Positions 1 through 12,437 of a DNA stretch of 64,000 nucleotides are shown here, one piece after another. The DNA lies in the NCBI RefSeq assembly GCF_028009165.1, contig NC_079241.1, forward strand, positions 558,001 to 622,000, given 5' to 3'. The notes beneath the pieces were generated by a model. It made no database searches. It was not told where the DNA came from and saw nothing but the letters and a program-made list of their open reading frames with translations. Origin of the DNA: Akanthomyces muscarius. Taxonomy: Eukaryota > Ascomycota > Sordariomycetes > Hypocreales > Cordycipitaceae. The translations under genes were made by a program, and so were the position numbers. Numbering within the stretch: position 1 is the stretch's first letter; each line of letters opens with the position of its first letter.

Positions 1-2562
1 CTTAGAAAGTTTTGAATGTTGTTAAAGATACCCTTGCCTTCCTCGATAGCGTGAAGAATGGTCGAGAAGTCGTCATCAGTGAGAATCATATCGGAAGCCT
101 CCTTGGCGACATCAGTGCCATGGCGACCCATGGAAATGCCGATGTCGGCCTTCTTCAGCGCAGGCGCATCATTGACGCCGTCACCAGTCATGGCGACAAT
201 ATCGCCGCGAGATTGCAGAGCACGAATGATCTTGAGCTTGTGATCGGGGGTCGTTCGAGCACAGATGGTGGTGTGCTGTATGGCATCCGCAAGGGCTTCA
301 TCAGACATTTTGTCGATGTCGTCGCCTAGCAGCACTGGCTTGACGGTAGTTTGTCCGGCGGCATACGAGCTGGCACTAGCGATATTCATACCCAGCTGCT
401 TGCCAATAGCAAGAGCTGTCGCTTCCGCATCTCCAGTAATCATAATAACCCTGACACCTCCGCGCATCAATCGTCGAATGGATTTGCCGACACCAGGCCT
501 AGGGGGATCGCTCATGCCAACAAGTCCAGCGAATGTCAGACCCTTAAAGGCGTCCTCCCCAGGAAGAATAGAAGGCGTTTCCGCCCCAGGCGTGCTGGCT
601 CGTGTGTTAGATCTGCCAGAACGCGATACAGGCCCACTAGCAAAGGCGATCACGCGGAGGCCTTTTGAAGCCATCAACTCCGCAGCCTGAATTGCCTCTT
701 GTCGGCGAGTGGTGTCGAGAACAATTTCTCGGCCATCTTTGTCAAGGTATGTATCGCAAGCTGCAATAACCTTTTCAATGGATCCTTTCATGTAAGCGTA
801 TTCCTTCTCATTACCGATAATAACGCCCATCCACTTCCTCTCAGAGTTGAATGGGATGTCGTTTACACGAGCTCCGGAAGATTCACGGGCATCATGCTCC
901 TTGAATCTGTCCAGGAGATCCATCATGGCGACATCGGTAGGCGGACCGACCCATCTTGTGAACGAGGGAGAGTCACCTCTACCCCCCAAAGTCGACGACA
1001 TAACAGCCAGGGATGGGACGGCACCTTCTGTATGGCTATGCGAAAGTCGTGCATCGTTGGCAATGTTGGCAATGCGCATTATTCTAGAGGCAGCCTGCGA
1101 GGGGCTCGATTCCATGGCTTCGGCTTCTTCCTCAACATTGATGACGTCTCGGCCAAAATGCCACATCTCAGCTATCGTCATGTGGTTGGTCGTGAGAGTG
1201 CCCGTCTTATCGGTGCAGACGACATTTACGGACCCGAGCGTCTCGACCTTGGGCATGCGGCGCACAATGGCATTGTGTTTTGCCATGCGGTGTACGCCGA
1301 GAGCGAGCGTGACAGTGACGATGATGGGCAGACCTTCAGGAATGGCGGCAACAGCCAAGGAAATGGAAATGGTAAAGATTTCCAAGAATTTCTTGCCCTG
1401 CAGAAAACCGACGAGAGAGATGAGGCCGATGACAACAAAGGACGCCTTGCTGAGCTGTGAGCCCAGATCATCCATAGAAAGCTGCAAAGGCGAACGAGGG
1501 CTTTCAGTTCCAGACACACTTGTTGCAATAGCACCGAATTGAGTGGCTCCACCAGTCGCGAAAACGATGCCCTGGCCGTGGCCAGACTTGACCAGGGTTC
1601 CCATGTAGGCAATATTTTCCATGCTGGCGCTGGAGTTGGGCGCGAGCGTAGAGCGGGACGCTTCGTTGTCAAATTGGGGCATAACGTGGCGACGCTTCGC
1701 TTCAGTGCCGAGTCGAACAGGATCAGTTTCACCAGTAAGATTAGAAGCGTCAATTGTGAGATCCGCGGCCTTGATGACACGAATGTCGGCTGGAATGCGA
1801 TCGCCAGTGGTGAACAAAACCAAGTCGCCCGGCACCAGCTGAGAGGCCATGACCTTGGAAGAAGTGGCATCTAGAACGGTGTCTTCCGGAGTTCTGGTGC
1901 CAGGATCCCCAATATCTTGAGCATTTGTGATGTTGGAGGGCAGCGCAGGGCCTCTCGGAGCGGAAGGCTTGTGAGGCGAGCCGCGCAGAAGGTGAGCGTG
2001 ATTCGGGACCAAATGATTCAGTGCTTCAATGGATTTCTCAGATCTGTATTCTTGTATGAAGCCAACGCTGACAACAATAGTAACAGCGACGGTAATGCTA
2101 ACTGCATCATCGGTATTGCCCAGGAGCAGCGATGCGCCTGCAGACACCAGCAGCATCACAATGAGGGGCTCCTGGAATTGCTTGAGAAAGCGCAGCCAGA
2201 GAGGCTCAGGGTCCTCATGGGGAATCTCGTTGGGACCATGGCTGCCGAGTCTGGTGAGGCCTTCGTTCGGGGTAAGACCGTGAGTCAATGACGTTCGTAG
2301 GCGGGCGGCGGCTTCGCTTGGTGTCATGAACGAGAACTCGTCTGCGACACTCTATGACGGAAATTAGATGAGCACACAAAATGAAGCAGGGTAGAATATT
2401 TACACGAGCATGCGCCGACGTTGTTCGGTTATGGCGCGGTCGCGATGGTGGCTGATCGTACTCGGGGCCATCAGCGCCTGGGCCAGTGATTGTTGGCGTT
2501 GACGAGGTGGGTAGCAGAGGGCCATTGTCTGCACGACCTCGTTCGGACCATGGAATTGACAT
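1..2562 (-). CDS. pmr1: PMR1-type Ca2+/Mn2+-transporting P-type ATPase, 3' end outside window
   Basis: P-type ATPase of the secretory-pathway (SPCA/PMR1) class. In fungi this class loads the Golgi with Ca2+ and Mn2+ for glycosylation and secretion. Exon 1 is 2404-2562; a 52-bp intron (2352-2403) follows; exon 2 runs from 2351 off the left edge, giving about 836 residues. Visible in order: a Ser/Pro-rich N-terminus, M1/M2 hydrophobic segments, actuator loop with LTGET (about residue 258), M4 with AAIPEGLP, phosphorylation site DKTGTLT (about 432), a KGSIEKV nucleotide-binding segment, a Ser/Thr-rich insert, and hinge [17 protein letters not shown] (about 775). The C-terminal membrane helices are missing only because the window ends. 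Start chosen at [10 protein letters not shown] (2562); an in-frame codon at 2610 would add 16 residues. The gene is divergent from MOB2. SPCA rather than SERCA or PMC1 is inferred from the overall sequence and the short N-terminus. Confidence 0.93.
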
Positions 2563-3969
2563 GGTTGCAGTCGGCGCTATACGGCGAGAGGGGAGTTGCG
2601 GGAGCGTCAATCGCTGTGCTTCAGACCTCGCGATGTCATGGGAGCTGATGCACGACGTGTCTTTAAACGGAGCTCAAAGCGCAGACAAGACGAAGCGAGG
2701 GCGCGCTGCGAGAGCCCTCTGTGCCTCTCGTAGTCGAAATGAACGAGAAATAGTGCAAAGCGCACGCACGAACGGGGTCTGGACGAGAAAGCAGACAAAG
2801 ACGCCGATGATGGAAAAAAGATGCGCAGTAGCTTTACAAAGGAGTAGTCGCAAAGACTGGCTGAATGCATAATAATAATCCAAGGAACAGGCCAGCTAGG
2901 CTGTCCCTTTTTGGTGGGGCCGCAGGGAGCAACAGGGGCGGGCGGCTGTAAGGCACTACTAAGCCGAGCTGGGACCGCACAAGACGAAATATGTGGTGGA
3001 CGAGGTGTTGAGGAAGGACTAAAAAGCAAATAGGAGCATTCGCTCTGTATATAGATATTGTATAACGTTGTAATTCATCGTCTTGAGTGCACAACTTGCT
3101 GCTCGGGAATAAACTGTCGTGTACCAGTACCTTACCAGTATGCAGGGGCCTCAATTACTCTGGGGTACAAAGCGCCCACCACAAACTTGGTTCTGATGTG
3201 GTCAAAGGCCTTTAGGGGAAAGCAATCAACCAAAGGAGAGCACCGCAATTCACAAAAAGACGCCCGAAAATCCGTCAAAGACCAGTACAACACTATCAGT
3301 AGGCAGATCGGGGTCCACGGTAATCAAGATGCACGACGTACAGAGTAGTACCAGTACGAGGTCTGGGATAGGCACGACGGGGGAAGAGACGCTAGGCCGT
3401 TTGGGGACCCGGACAATTGTTGCTTCCTGTAGCCGCTGGACCTACAGGCGATGCAGACACCCAAACACAACTCAAGAGCCCCCCTGCCTCAGCTGCGGCA
3501 AAGGCCCAGTGTTGCAGCTCAGAGGGCGGAGGCCGCTACAAACAGCTACCTATCTATAAACAGCGCCACCCGGGGCCGAGCAGCTCCATGGAAGCACCTT
3601 GCTCCCATTCAGGAGACCCTAACTGGCAGCCCACTTATCCCAGACGCCCAGGACTCGTCGTCGTTGCGTGAGAGGAACCTCCAGCCCTGAACTGCAAACG
3701 CTACATCTCAGCCTCTCGCTTCTTCTGCTCGCCACATCACCACCGCCGGACGTCTCTCCTCCTCGTTGCGTCTTCCCTGCTCTTGTTCGTCAGGGTAGCA
3801 TCGCGCTCTCGTCTCAGCCAGGGCCCCCAGCAAGCCTGCTCTACTAGCACTCCCTTTCAGACTCGTTCCAGGCGCCAAATCCCGTGACAAGGCGACACTC
3901 ATCTGCCCCTCCTTTGGGCAGCATCTGAGCACCTGCATTCCGCTCCACCAGCTGTTTCTCCTATTCATC
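2563..3969. promoter_or_regulatory. Divergent intergenic region between pmr1 and mob2
   Basis: About 1.4 kb separates the two starts, which face away from each other, so it must hold both promoters and leaders. The 250 bases before the mob2 start are pyrimidine-rich, as is common in fungal 5' leaders. No gene or clear TATA box was found. Confidence 0.6.
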
Positions 3970-5673
3970 ATGTCCAATCTATTCTCTGGGATGTAAGTAT
4001 TCCTGACTACTGTTTTTGTGTTATTATCCAGGTCTTGCTTGGCTTTCCTACCCGACCATGACCCGATTGCATTGGTGTTGCCAGCCCCTGTTCTGCTGCC
4101 TCCATGTCGGAGCCGCCAAAGTACCATATCGCCCTAGCGGTGAGGGGCCACTGCTCCGCGCTCCGTGGAACTACCTGATGCCATTGCGCTCCAACTCCGA
4201 GGGAACCTTTGGATGCCGGCGTTGCAAGAAGCAGGCATGTGTCGTTGCCACTGTTCAACAGCTTGCGGAGAATGCGCTGCGCTGGATATGCTGTCAAAGC
4301 TTCCTCTAAGGTACACTCTGATGTACCATGTGCGCAGCGCACGACAGCTTGCTACGTTACTGCTTTGGCCCTCACAGCCATGTGCAGCTTCTGGATAGCG
4401 CAAACATTGTCGAAGCTATAACGCAGTGCCAAGTGGCACCGGCGTGCTATGCCCTGTCCTGGTTGCGCATCGCAACCCATTGGCTGCCACCTTTGTCTGG
4501 CGCACCTGGCGAACCCGATATGCTAACCAAGCGTCTCCAGCAACGCCCGTTTCCGAGGCGGATCAAACAAGTCCCCCGGTCCTCCTCAGAAGAGCCCAAC
4601 CCCCTCCACCGGCCAGCTGCCCCTCTCCGATTCTCAGTCACAAGGAAGCCAGTCGTCAGCCAGCCTCGCCCCGAAGGTACCTCCGCTGCCAAACTCGCCG
4701 TCACTCGCCCAGACCATCGGCATGGACGAGAACAACGGTAGCATCCCGAGCGGTGATGAGATTATCAACTCGTACCACCTTCCGAAGCCGCTGCCGCTAT
4801 GGCTCAACGCCAACTGCACAAAACACATTGTCAAGGGCAACTTTATGACCCTGAGTGCTAGACCGAAGACGGTTGAGCAAGGAGAATGGATTGCTCACCA
4901 GGGTAAGCGCTCGCCCATTGTAGAGGCAGCGCGCAAAGCTAACGGGCCTGTAGTTGTTGAGCACTACCGAAACCTTTGGAATTTTGTCCGCGTCGTCCAC
5001 GAGAAAGAAGACACTGGTCTTTCGATCTGCAACTCCACAACATGCCCCCGTACCTCTGCCGGAACGTAAGAATGCACTTACCACCTTTGGCGATCTTGGG
5101 TAGCCACTGACTGTTGCTCACAGTAACCACTCGTTCACTTGGCTCAATAGAGACCGTGAACCCGTCGAGCTACCCGCGTACGAATACATGACTTTAATGC
5201 AGCGATGGATTTCCGGCAAGATCGACGACCCGGCCATCTTCCCTACCGACCCATCCGGCGTCTCGTACTCTCACAACCCTGCGATTACTACAACACCGCT
5301 GTCGCAGCTATCCAACCCTGGCGAAAAGGAGTGGTTTGGCAAGCGATCCGGATTCCCTGACAAGTTTCTGGAGGTTTCCCAAATGATCTTTCGTCAAATG
5401 TTCCGCGTATACGCCCATCTGTACTGGGCGCATTTCACGGAGCCATTCTATCATCTGAATCTAGAGAAGCAACTCAACAGTTGTTTCTCTCACTTTATCC
5501 TTACCGCTACAGCACTCGACATGCTGGGCCCCAACGAGCTGGAGCCCATGCAGCCTCTTGTCGACCTTTGGGCAGCCAACGGCACTTTCCCACCCGAGTC
5601 CAAGGCTTACGAGTACGCCAACCTTCGCGCTGGTGAGCGTCTTCTGCAACTGGCCGGCATGGCCCAGCAGTAG
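3970..5673 (+). CDS. mob2: MOB kinase activator, MOB2 type
   Basis: Mob-family co-activator of an NDR/LATS-type kinase (Cbk1/COT1 in fungi), a pathway for polarised growth and septation. Exons: 3970-3992, 4541-4902, 4954-5065, 5124-5673; total 1047 nt, 348 residues. Introns are 548, 51 and 58 bp. Intron 1 is unusually long, but it has a tgctaac branch site just before its acceptor, and the joined frame reads MSNLFSGINARFRGG. Residues 1-100 are Ser/Pro-rich and probably disordered. The Mob fold follows with VKGNF, GEWIAHQVVEHY and a long helical C-terminus. Zinc ligands are present as C-x4-C (about C154/C159) and H-x4-H (about H264/H269). MOB2 rather than MOB1 or MOB3/phocein is inferred from the GEWIA context and the lack of phocein motifs. 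The tiny first exon is the least certain part. Confidence 0.88.
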
Positions 5674-8600
5674 ATACATGATATAAACCATCCGAGGCAC
5701 CACATATCTATGCCGCATCCTATTTACCATCATACTTGTGCATTCACGTCGCATTAGTTTTGTCATGCATACGGCTTTGCAGCCACCTGCCGTGAAGTTT
5801 TGCAAGAGGGAGTTTGAATTTACAGAACACGATGTTTTGTCATTACTGAAGAAAAGGGAAATGTATGGCGCCGGTGTCAATTAGAAGAGGATCAAGGCTC
5901 TGAGTTTTTGGGTCATCCTTGGTTAGCAAACAGTCTTTTGATAGTCATGTTATATCGACTGTTGCCACGACTTTCACAAGGATGTGTGATTCTCCCCGCA
6001 GTATCTGCATGCGCATAACACTTGCGACATGTCTCGGAATGCCGTGATAGTGTTACATGATGTATCCATCCTTTTGTCGCATCTCCAAGGGAAGGAGAGT
6101 ATTACCGGACACAGCAAGCTGCAGGTGGCTTGCTGTTTCAGACACAATCACCGCCTTGCAGAATGAGAAGAAGGAGGCCAAAAAACCGATGAGCTGCATG
6201 TCAGAGACGACGAAGCGACGCATGCAGAAATTGTCTCAGATACGGTATAACACGAGGTACCATCGTTGGAGGGCTGAAAAAGAATGTTGGACGAAGGCAG
6301 GGAGGAAGGTGTCTAGCGCGGCGATGGTTGATGGCGTTTGGCGGTGACGGAGAGACGAGAAAAGCCTGGTCGAAACCTGTGGCTCAACTTGGGGGGCCAT
6401 GGTTTTTGCTTTTCCCTTTCCATGCCCTATCTTGAGTGGAATATTCGAATGTACGTCTCGGACATGCGCATCGTTCTCTTCTATCTACAATCTGTACGTT
6501 CTTCTTCTTCCTTTTTCTTTTGTGTGGCGTGATGGACAAGTGGGCGCCATCAAAGACAAAAAGCCCGTAACTACGTGCATGTAATCAGTAAATGACATGC
6601 ACATGCACCTGCACGGCGGAAAAAAAAACCCCCCATCTACAGCGGTCTGCACGTCGAAAACATGTCGCGCCTTGGGGAGGGCCGCTGAATCTATATTGCT
6701 TTTCTTCCGTCTCCAGCCTCCTCCGCCGCCAACGACGGCTGCGACATGGAGCGCCGCATACAGCAGAGACAAAATCCCATGGAGCTGGGAATTTGTCCTC
6801 CGCGAAACAACATTTCAGAGAGCATCATCACCTGGGGTTCAACTTGACCGCCAGTTTCCTTCACGTTGCCTGTCGAGCCTCCCTTGAGCCGATGGAGCAG
6901 CGTGTGATGTGCCCGGTGGCGCGAGGTTGCAATACCACACCAAGCTAGGCGATGGGGGAAACACCAAGGTCGGCCGGCCCTCGTGGGGAGCTATGGCGAG
7001 GTGGCAATGTCGATAGAAGGTAGCACAGGAGGGACAGGTATCAAGCGACTTGGAAAGACCGCATGACTTGCTACTTGGAATGAAGGAACGTAGATTCGAT
7101 GGTGCGCGACATTCTTCTTGGTCGTTGTGAGTAACGTGGGTGGAAGGGCTACGTGCATATGGTTGGCTGCTGCTGCTGCGGGCCGCGCCGCGAGCCCAGC
7201 TTCAGCGGCGGGGGAGCTTCAGGCTCCATCTTGCTCCCAATGATGCATTATAAAACATTCGTGATATTGCTCTAGGCCGAAAGGGCAAGAAAGATTGACC
7301 GCAGGATGTCGTCCACTCCCAGAATAGGTGACACAGCCGCGCCCCAAGACTAGGCTCAAAGTGTCTGCGAGACAAGAAAAAAGATGCGCGGTGCTGATGA
7401 GTCCTTCGGAGCCTTGGCCTCTCTCTGACTACACAGCCGAGCTCAAATGATTCGTTCTCGGTGGAGAAAAGGAGCATGACGGTCTCGGAGGGTTCACAGC
7501 AGACGAGGGCCTGCGGTGTACGGATGCTTGATGCCGATTGCAACGAGCGGGACGGCTCATAGATTTGAATTTAACGGGTAAAGCAAGAACAGGAATGGGC
7601 TGTGCACCTTTTGCCATCGCAGCAAAGTAGGCTTCCTGCGCGGCGAAGAGCGCCGGAGATATTCAGGAAAAGCTTTGGGCAATGGCGTCGGCTGAGGGAA
7701 GGAGGCTGGGGGCGACGACGGGACAGGCGGGTTGGGCATCAACGAGGCCTAATGTGAATCCACGGACAGTGGCCTCCAAACAAAGCCGAGCGCGCAGCAT
7801 TATTTCTCAGCAGGTCGCGATCAGCTTTTTCTTGTGCTCATCGGCTGGCGGGCGGGAAGGTGGTGCTTTTGCAACCAAAGAGAGGCCAGAAACAACATGG
7901 CCGCATAACAGGCCGGGTGGGGCTGTTAGTTTTTCTCGGGCTCATGTGTGTGGTGGTGGAAGCGGAGGAGGAGGGATGGGGCTATAGCGGCAAAGAAAAA
8001 AAAAGAGAATGTCTAGTAGTCTTTTATTGCTAGGCTTGCGATAAAAATAACACCGGCTGGTGGTTGGGTGGGTGGTTGTGGTGATATCGGAGCAGCGGCG
8101 CCGGCGTGGGCTGGGGACAGATATGACGGCGCGTAGAGGTGCACGATGCTAGCTTGAGATTTTGTTTGAGATGGAAGGGATGACCACCTAGAGGGAAGCA
8201 ATGAAAGTGTAGTGATGTCTAGCGTGTTGAAAGTGCTGCGATAGAGCACTTGTTGCGAGATCCATAGGTCAGTTTGGAGACAGTCGGGTGGCGGTGACGA
8301 GAACATGTCGTTGTGGTGTCGTTAGTTAGTTTGGTGTAAATAGCAGCTCTGATGTGTGGTGCGGCGGTCGATGGGCTGTGTTTCTCGTCCTGCCTCTAGT
8401 TACCTAACGTAGTTGTAGGTACCTTTTGCCGCATAACACGGTGGCGGGGGTACTTGCCCTCCCCCCCCCACGAGACGGGCCGCCGCCGTCCTTGTCTCTT
8501 CCTCCTCCCACCGCCCCCGTTTTACCCAACGTTGCTTGCTTTGACTTCCCAGGCCACAACAAAGTAACTTACTTGTCAGTTACTTTATTACCTGCCTATA

Positions 8601-11600
8601 GTCGTAGGTAGCTGCGCATGGGCAGAGACCAGTGCGGGAGCTTCCAAACCCAATCAGGTTAAAGGTTCGAGGAGGGGGGAGGAGGGGAGGGCGCCTGATG
8701 AGCGCCATGCATCGTCCATCCCGAACATTTTCTTTGCCCGTGGGTGTCTCGCGGCCGGTGCGGTCCTGTGACGACTTTCTCTGCGGAGCAACTACAACCG
8801 CACGCCGTTTTCTTTCCGTCGCTCAAAGTCTGGCCCCCCCACACGGAAAGCCTAGGCTCGGTCCTGGTTGGTAGCATTCGTTGCTTTTTGGCCCTTTCGC
8901 CTAGTTGTTCATCTTTTTGGGGGGTGGCCACGGGACAAGGTTGCTTGTGCAAATGGGAAGCTGCCCCGGCGTAGGCAGGTGGAGGTTTTGTCCAGGTCTC
9001 ACTCTGCTGCCTCTTCTGCAAATCAGAGGCACCATTTCATATCTCTCCTGTTTTTTTTTTCTTCAATGCCCTGTTACGTCGGTCATGATGTGATTTCGTG
9101 TCTTTCTGCTCTGATCATTTGGCGCCGAGGGACCAGGGTACGGCCTGCAAGGCGGCCTTTTTCCACCTCTCCCTTCGACTGCCTACTCAACGTTCAAGTC
9201 ACAGGCATCTCTCAGCCTGTCAAACCGTTTTCTGTTACCGATGCCTGCAGGATCCATGTCGTGCAAGCTGCTCTTTTTGACCCATCCTCATTCGTCGGCT
9301 CCCACTGTCACACACACACTCACTCAACCATATCACACACACACACACACACACACACACCGTTGGACTCCCGTCTTCTCACACGCTCCATGTATTCTGA
9401 GTAAAAATAAACCATAGACCGGCCACGCCCCCTATCCTTGGTCCCGGTCGTCGGGTACCTGCTTTACCTGCTATTTCTCCCTCCTTGGTGCCCAAAAGAG
9501 GGCTCGATGAATGACGCTGCCCCCAGGTTGCGTTGCGGCTGGGACCAAGAAACAGCGCCACCACCACTACACACGCCCACACAGCTGCTGATTGCGGCCA
9601 TCATGTGTTCTAGTCTGCTGCGATCTGAACCCAACCCGCGTTCCCGTGTGTACAGAACGCAGAAATGTAGTGCAGAAGCTGCAGCTGGGACAAGGTACGA
9701 GAGAGGCCAAGACTGCAGCAAGTTTACGGGGTAAGGCGTCTGTATCCTGCATGATCGAGTACAGCTACATGAAAGCCATGCGGCACTGGTGAATGCATAA
9801 CACGCTCGACGGGACGATAATCACAAAGTCATTGATGAATGTTGTGCTACCATCTTGGCGACCCCTCCCGCACACTGTGAATAATGGAAATCAAGGCCGT
9901 GGCTGTGGGCGTGACCACGGGAATGACGGCCCTTCCCGGCGAGTGGGCTTGGCCATTCTTCCAGCCAGACGAATAGATGAAGCCCAAGCTGCCCTCGTTA
10001 CCTCGTTTCGCCACACACACGAAGAGGAGTCTAGCTGGTATACGGCCCCGGGTGTCCAGGGTCCCCCTCTCCCCATAGGTAGGTAGGTGTGTGATGGAGT
10101 GGAATGACACTGGCGCCGAGGACCACCAGTATGGGGACCTATTTTGGTGGCCAAGCGGCGTAGTGTCAAAAGCTCATTTATGCCTGATGGCCAGAAGCGA
10201 GGAGCTCAGGGTCAGTCGTCGTCCTTCCCTGGGCCTTGATACGCCAGAAATCTCGCGCTGGCTGACCGCATGTTTGGGCCCGATGATGGCTGGCGTTTTA
10301 CAGGGTGGCCCGGTCTGGAGACCTGGAGTGTCTGCGGTATCAGAATCGGGTCGAAAAACAAGTATAGAAAGCTAAAGAGGAACAAAAACTTGAAACATGC
10401 CTGATCAAAAAGGTCCGGCTTGATGAACGAGACCTTTTGAGAATGAGATCTGCTGTAACTTGGTAGTTAGTGAGCGGCCTGGCCTGGAGCGGCCTCGTCT
10501 GTGAGTGGATCGAAATCGACGGGTTTGAGATCCAAGCAAGAAGAGTGTGACTCGCGAGCAAGGTCTCGGGGAAAAGGGTGGCACCACCATGCAACTGCCT
10601 CCTCTAGCACCCCGTGTATGTAGCGTAGCCACTTACCGGAGGATGGGCGAGGCAGTTGCTGAAGCTAGGCCGGTAGGTAGACAAGTGTGGCTGCGGCCGC
10701 GGCCATGTAGTAGTACCTGGAGGTCGCACTGCTAATGCGGTGCAAAGCGATACAGGGCTTCGAGTTGCTGTTATCTGATGTCTCTGGCGCCGCAAGCCCA
10801 CGCATAGATCTAGCTGTAGCTGAGGCGTATGTCTTGGTTCGGCTTTGGGGGAGGGGGAGGGCGGGTTTGTAAGAGCGGTGCGTAGGGATCTGGTCGATGA
10901 CATTATAATAGTCCAACGTTGGCCCGGGTCTGGCTAGCTTGATCCTTCTTCCCCATCCCCTTTTCTGGAACAAGATTCTTCTACTCAATACGATATCAGG
11001 GCTGCGGTAAATCCTGGCATTTTTGTTATTCTTGCCTGCCACGCTCGCTGTTGTATATTATTGCTGCTTGTTCAGCATTTGTTGTTTTGTTGCTGAGGCT
11101 GGCGGAGCCTTGCATCGACCCAGCTACCTAGTTATACGGCTTCAGTGCTGCATATTTGAAAATTCGGCACTCCATCTGCCCGTCTTTCTCTCGCTGTTAT
11201 TCTTTTATATCTCTTTTTCTGTTTTCCTGCCGATACCTGTTGTAGAGCAGTTTTGTTCTTCTCGACGGACGACGCCTTCTGCCTCGACAGCTGCAACACG
11301 CAAGCAGCAGCAGCTACGATTTTAGCGACGGCGCCGGTGCAGCCGCCTGCACATCATCTGGACGGATCTGCAAAGGTGAGTGACTGAGTGCCTAGACAGG
11401 TACCTTGCCGTGACGGGAGAATGGCTGTGGAAGAAGGAGGAAGACAAGTACCTCGTCCGCTGCCCACACACCACACCCCCTCCCTCCCTCCCTCCATGCT
11501 AGCAGCTGTTTACCCTCCCCGCCCCCTCCTACTGCCTGCCTGCCACTGGCGGCGGTTCCCCTCCACTGTGCTCCTAGTTGAGGACTTGCTCCGGCGCCAT

Positions 11601-12437
11601 TCTGTACGCCCGCAGCCTTGGTTGCCTGCGGGACCCGTACAGAGGGCACTTTGGCGCTGCTGCTGCACAACCACCCGCTGCAAGAGTGCGAGCCACGGCG
11701 CTATTGTCTCGGCGGCTTCAGCGCTGTCACCACACTAAACAGGCCCGTTTACTGCTGTGGCCGGCCTGCCTGCCTCTCTGTCTGTACCTCTGTGGCTGTG
11801 TCAGCGCTCCCCCCTCTCCTCTTTGCTGCCCTCTCAGCGGGACTGCTTCTTCGGTTGCAGTTCTTCCCATAAAGCTTCCTCCCCCGCCACAAACCCTGCC
11901 TCGTCTGCTTCCCTCTCCACTTTCTTGCCGCCTGTCCATATCCCATATCTCCCTCATCCATCTTCATGCATGCGCCTCTCTCCTGGCTGCCTTTCTATTC
12001 TTCTTCCATCTTTGCCAAAATACTCAAAAGCACTCTTCTCTCTTCCCTTCTCACGACTTTTATGATATCATAGCACCTGCCACTTTATGCGTCCTTATTC
12101 CTGCCCCTCACGCAGCCACACCACCGCTGTCGCTGTCTTTGTTTCTCCCCTCCCGCCCGCTACCAGCCTCTTCCTGTCCCACCATCCGCACCGCCTTCAT
12201 CAAGATCGGCTGCCGAAGACGCACATCCCAGCTCCTGCGACTCGCTAACACCCTCGCTTTTTCGCCCAGATTTCGTCCTTGCTCGTCCCTGCCTAGACTG
12301 CTGTCTTGGCACCGCTTCAACTGCTCCCGTCTTATCCGCCCGAGTCGCGCTGACAAGACTCCCCAACACGGGAGACGCATCAGCTCGCCTCGCGCCAGAC
12401 GTTCTCCTCCCACCCAAACCACCTGCCGAGTTCTCCT
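5674..12437. other. 6.8-kb gene-free region upstream of the bZIP gene
   Basis: No open frame here looks like a protein. The first few hundred bases are mob2 3' sequence. From about 11.0 kb on, the plus strand is strongly C/T-rich, fitting a long 5' leader for the bZIP gene. A donor-like GTGAGT at about 11,375 could start a leader intron, but the acceptor cannot be chosen by eye. The 319-codon frame at 11,578-12,537 is pyrimidine-tract low complexity. Nothing else recognised. Confidence 0.55.
9334..9361. repeat. (CA)n microsatellite
   Basis: An uninterrupted CA dinucleotide run of about 14 units in the gene-free region, preceded by shorter CA-rich tracts at 9,308-9,322. Confidence 0.95.

Noticed and set aside
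1226..1870. 214-codon minus-strand frame inside the PMR1 gene
   Set aside because: Different register from the ATPase frame; lacks motifs while the ATPase frame has DKTGTLT and TGE.
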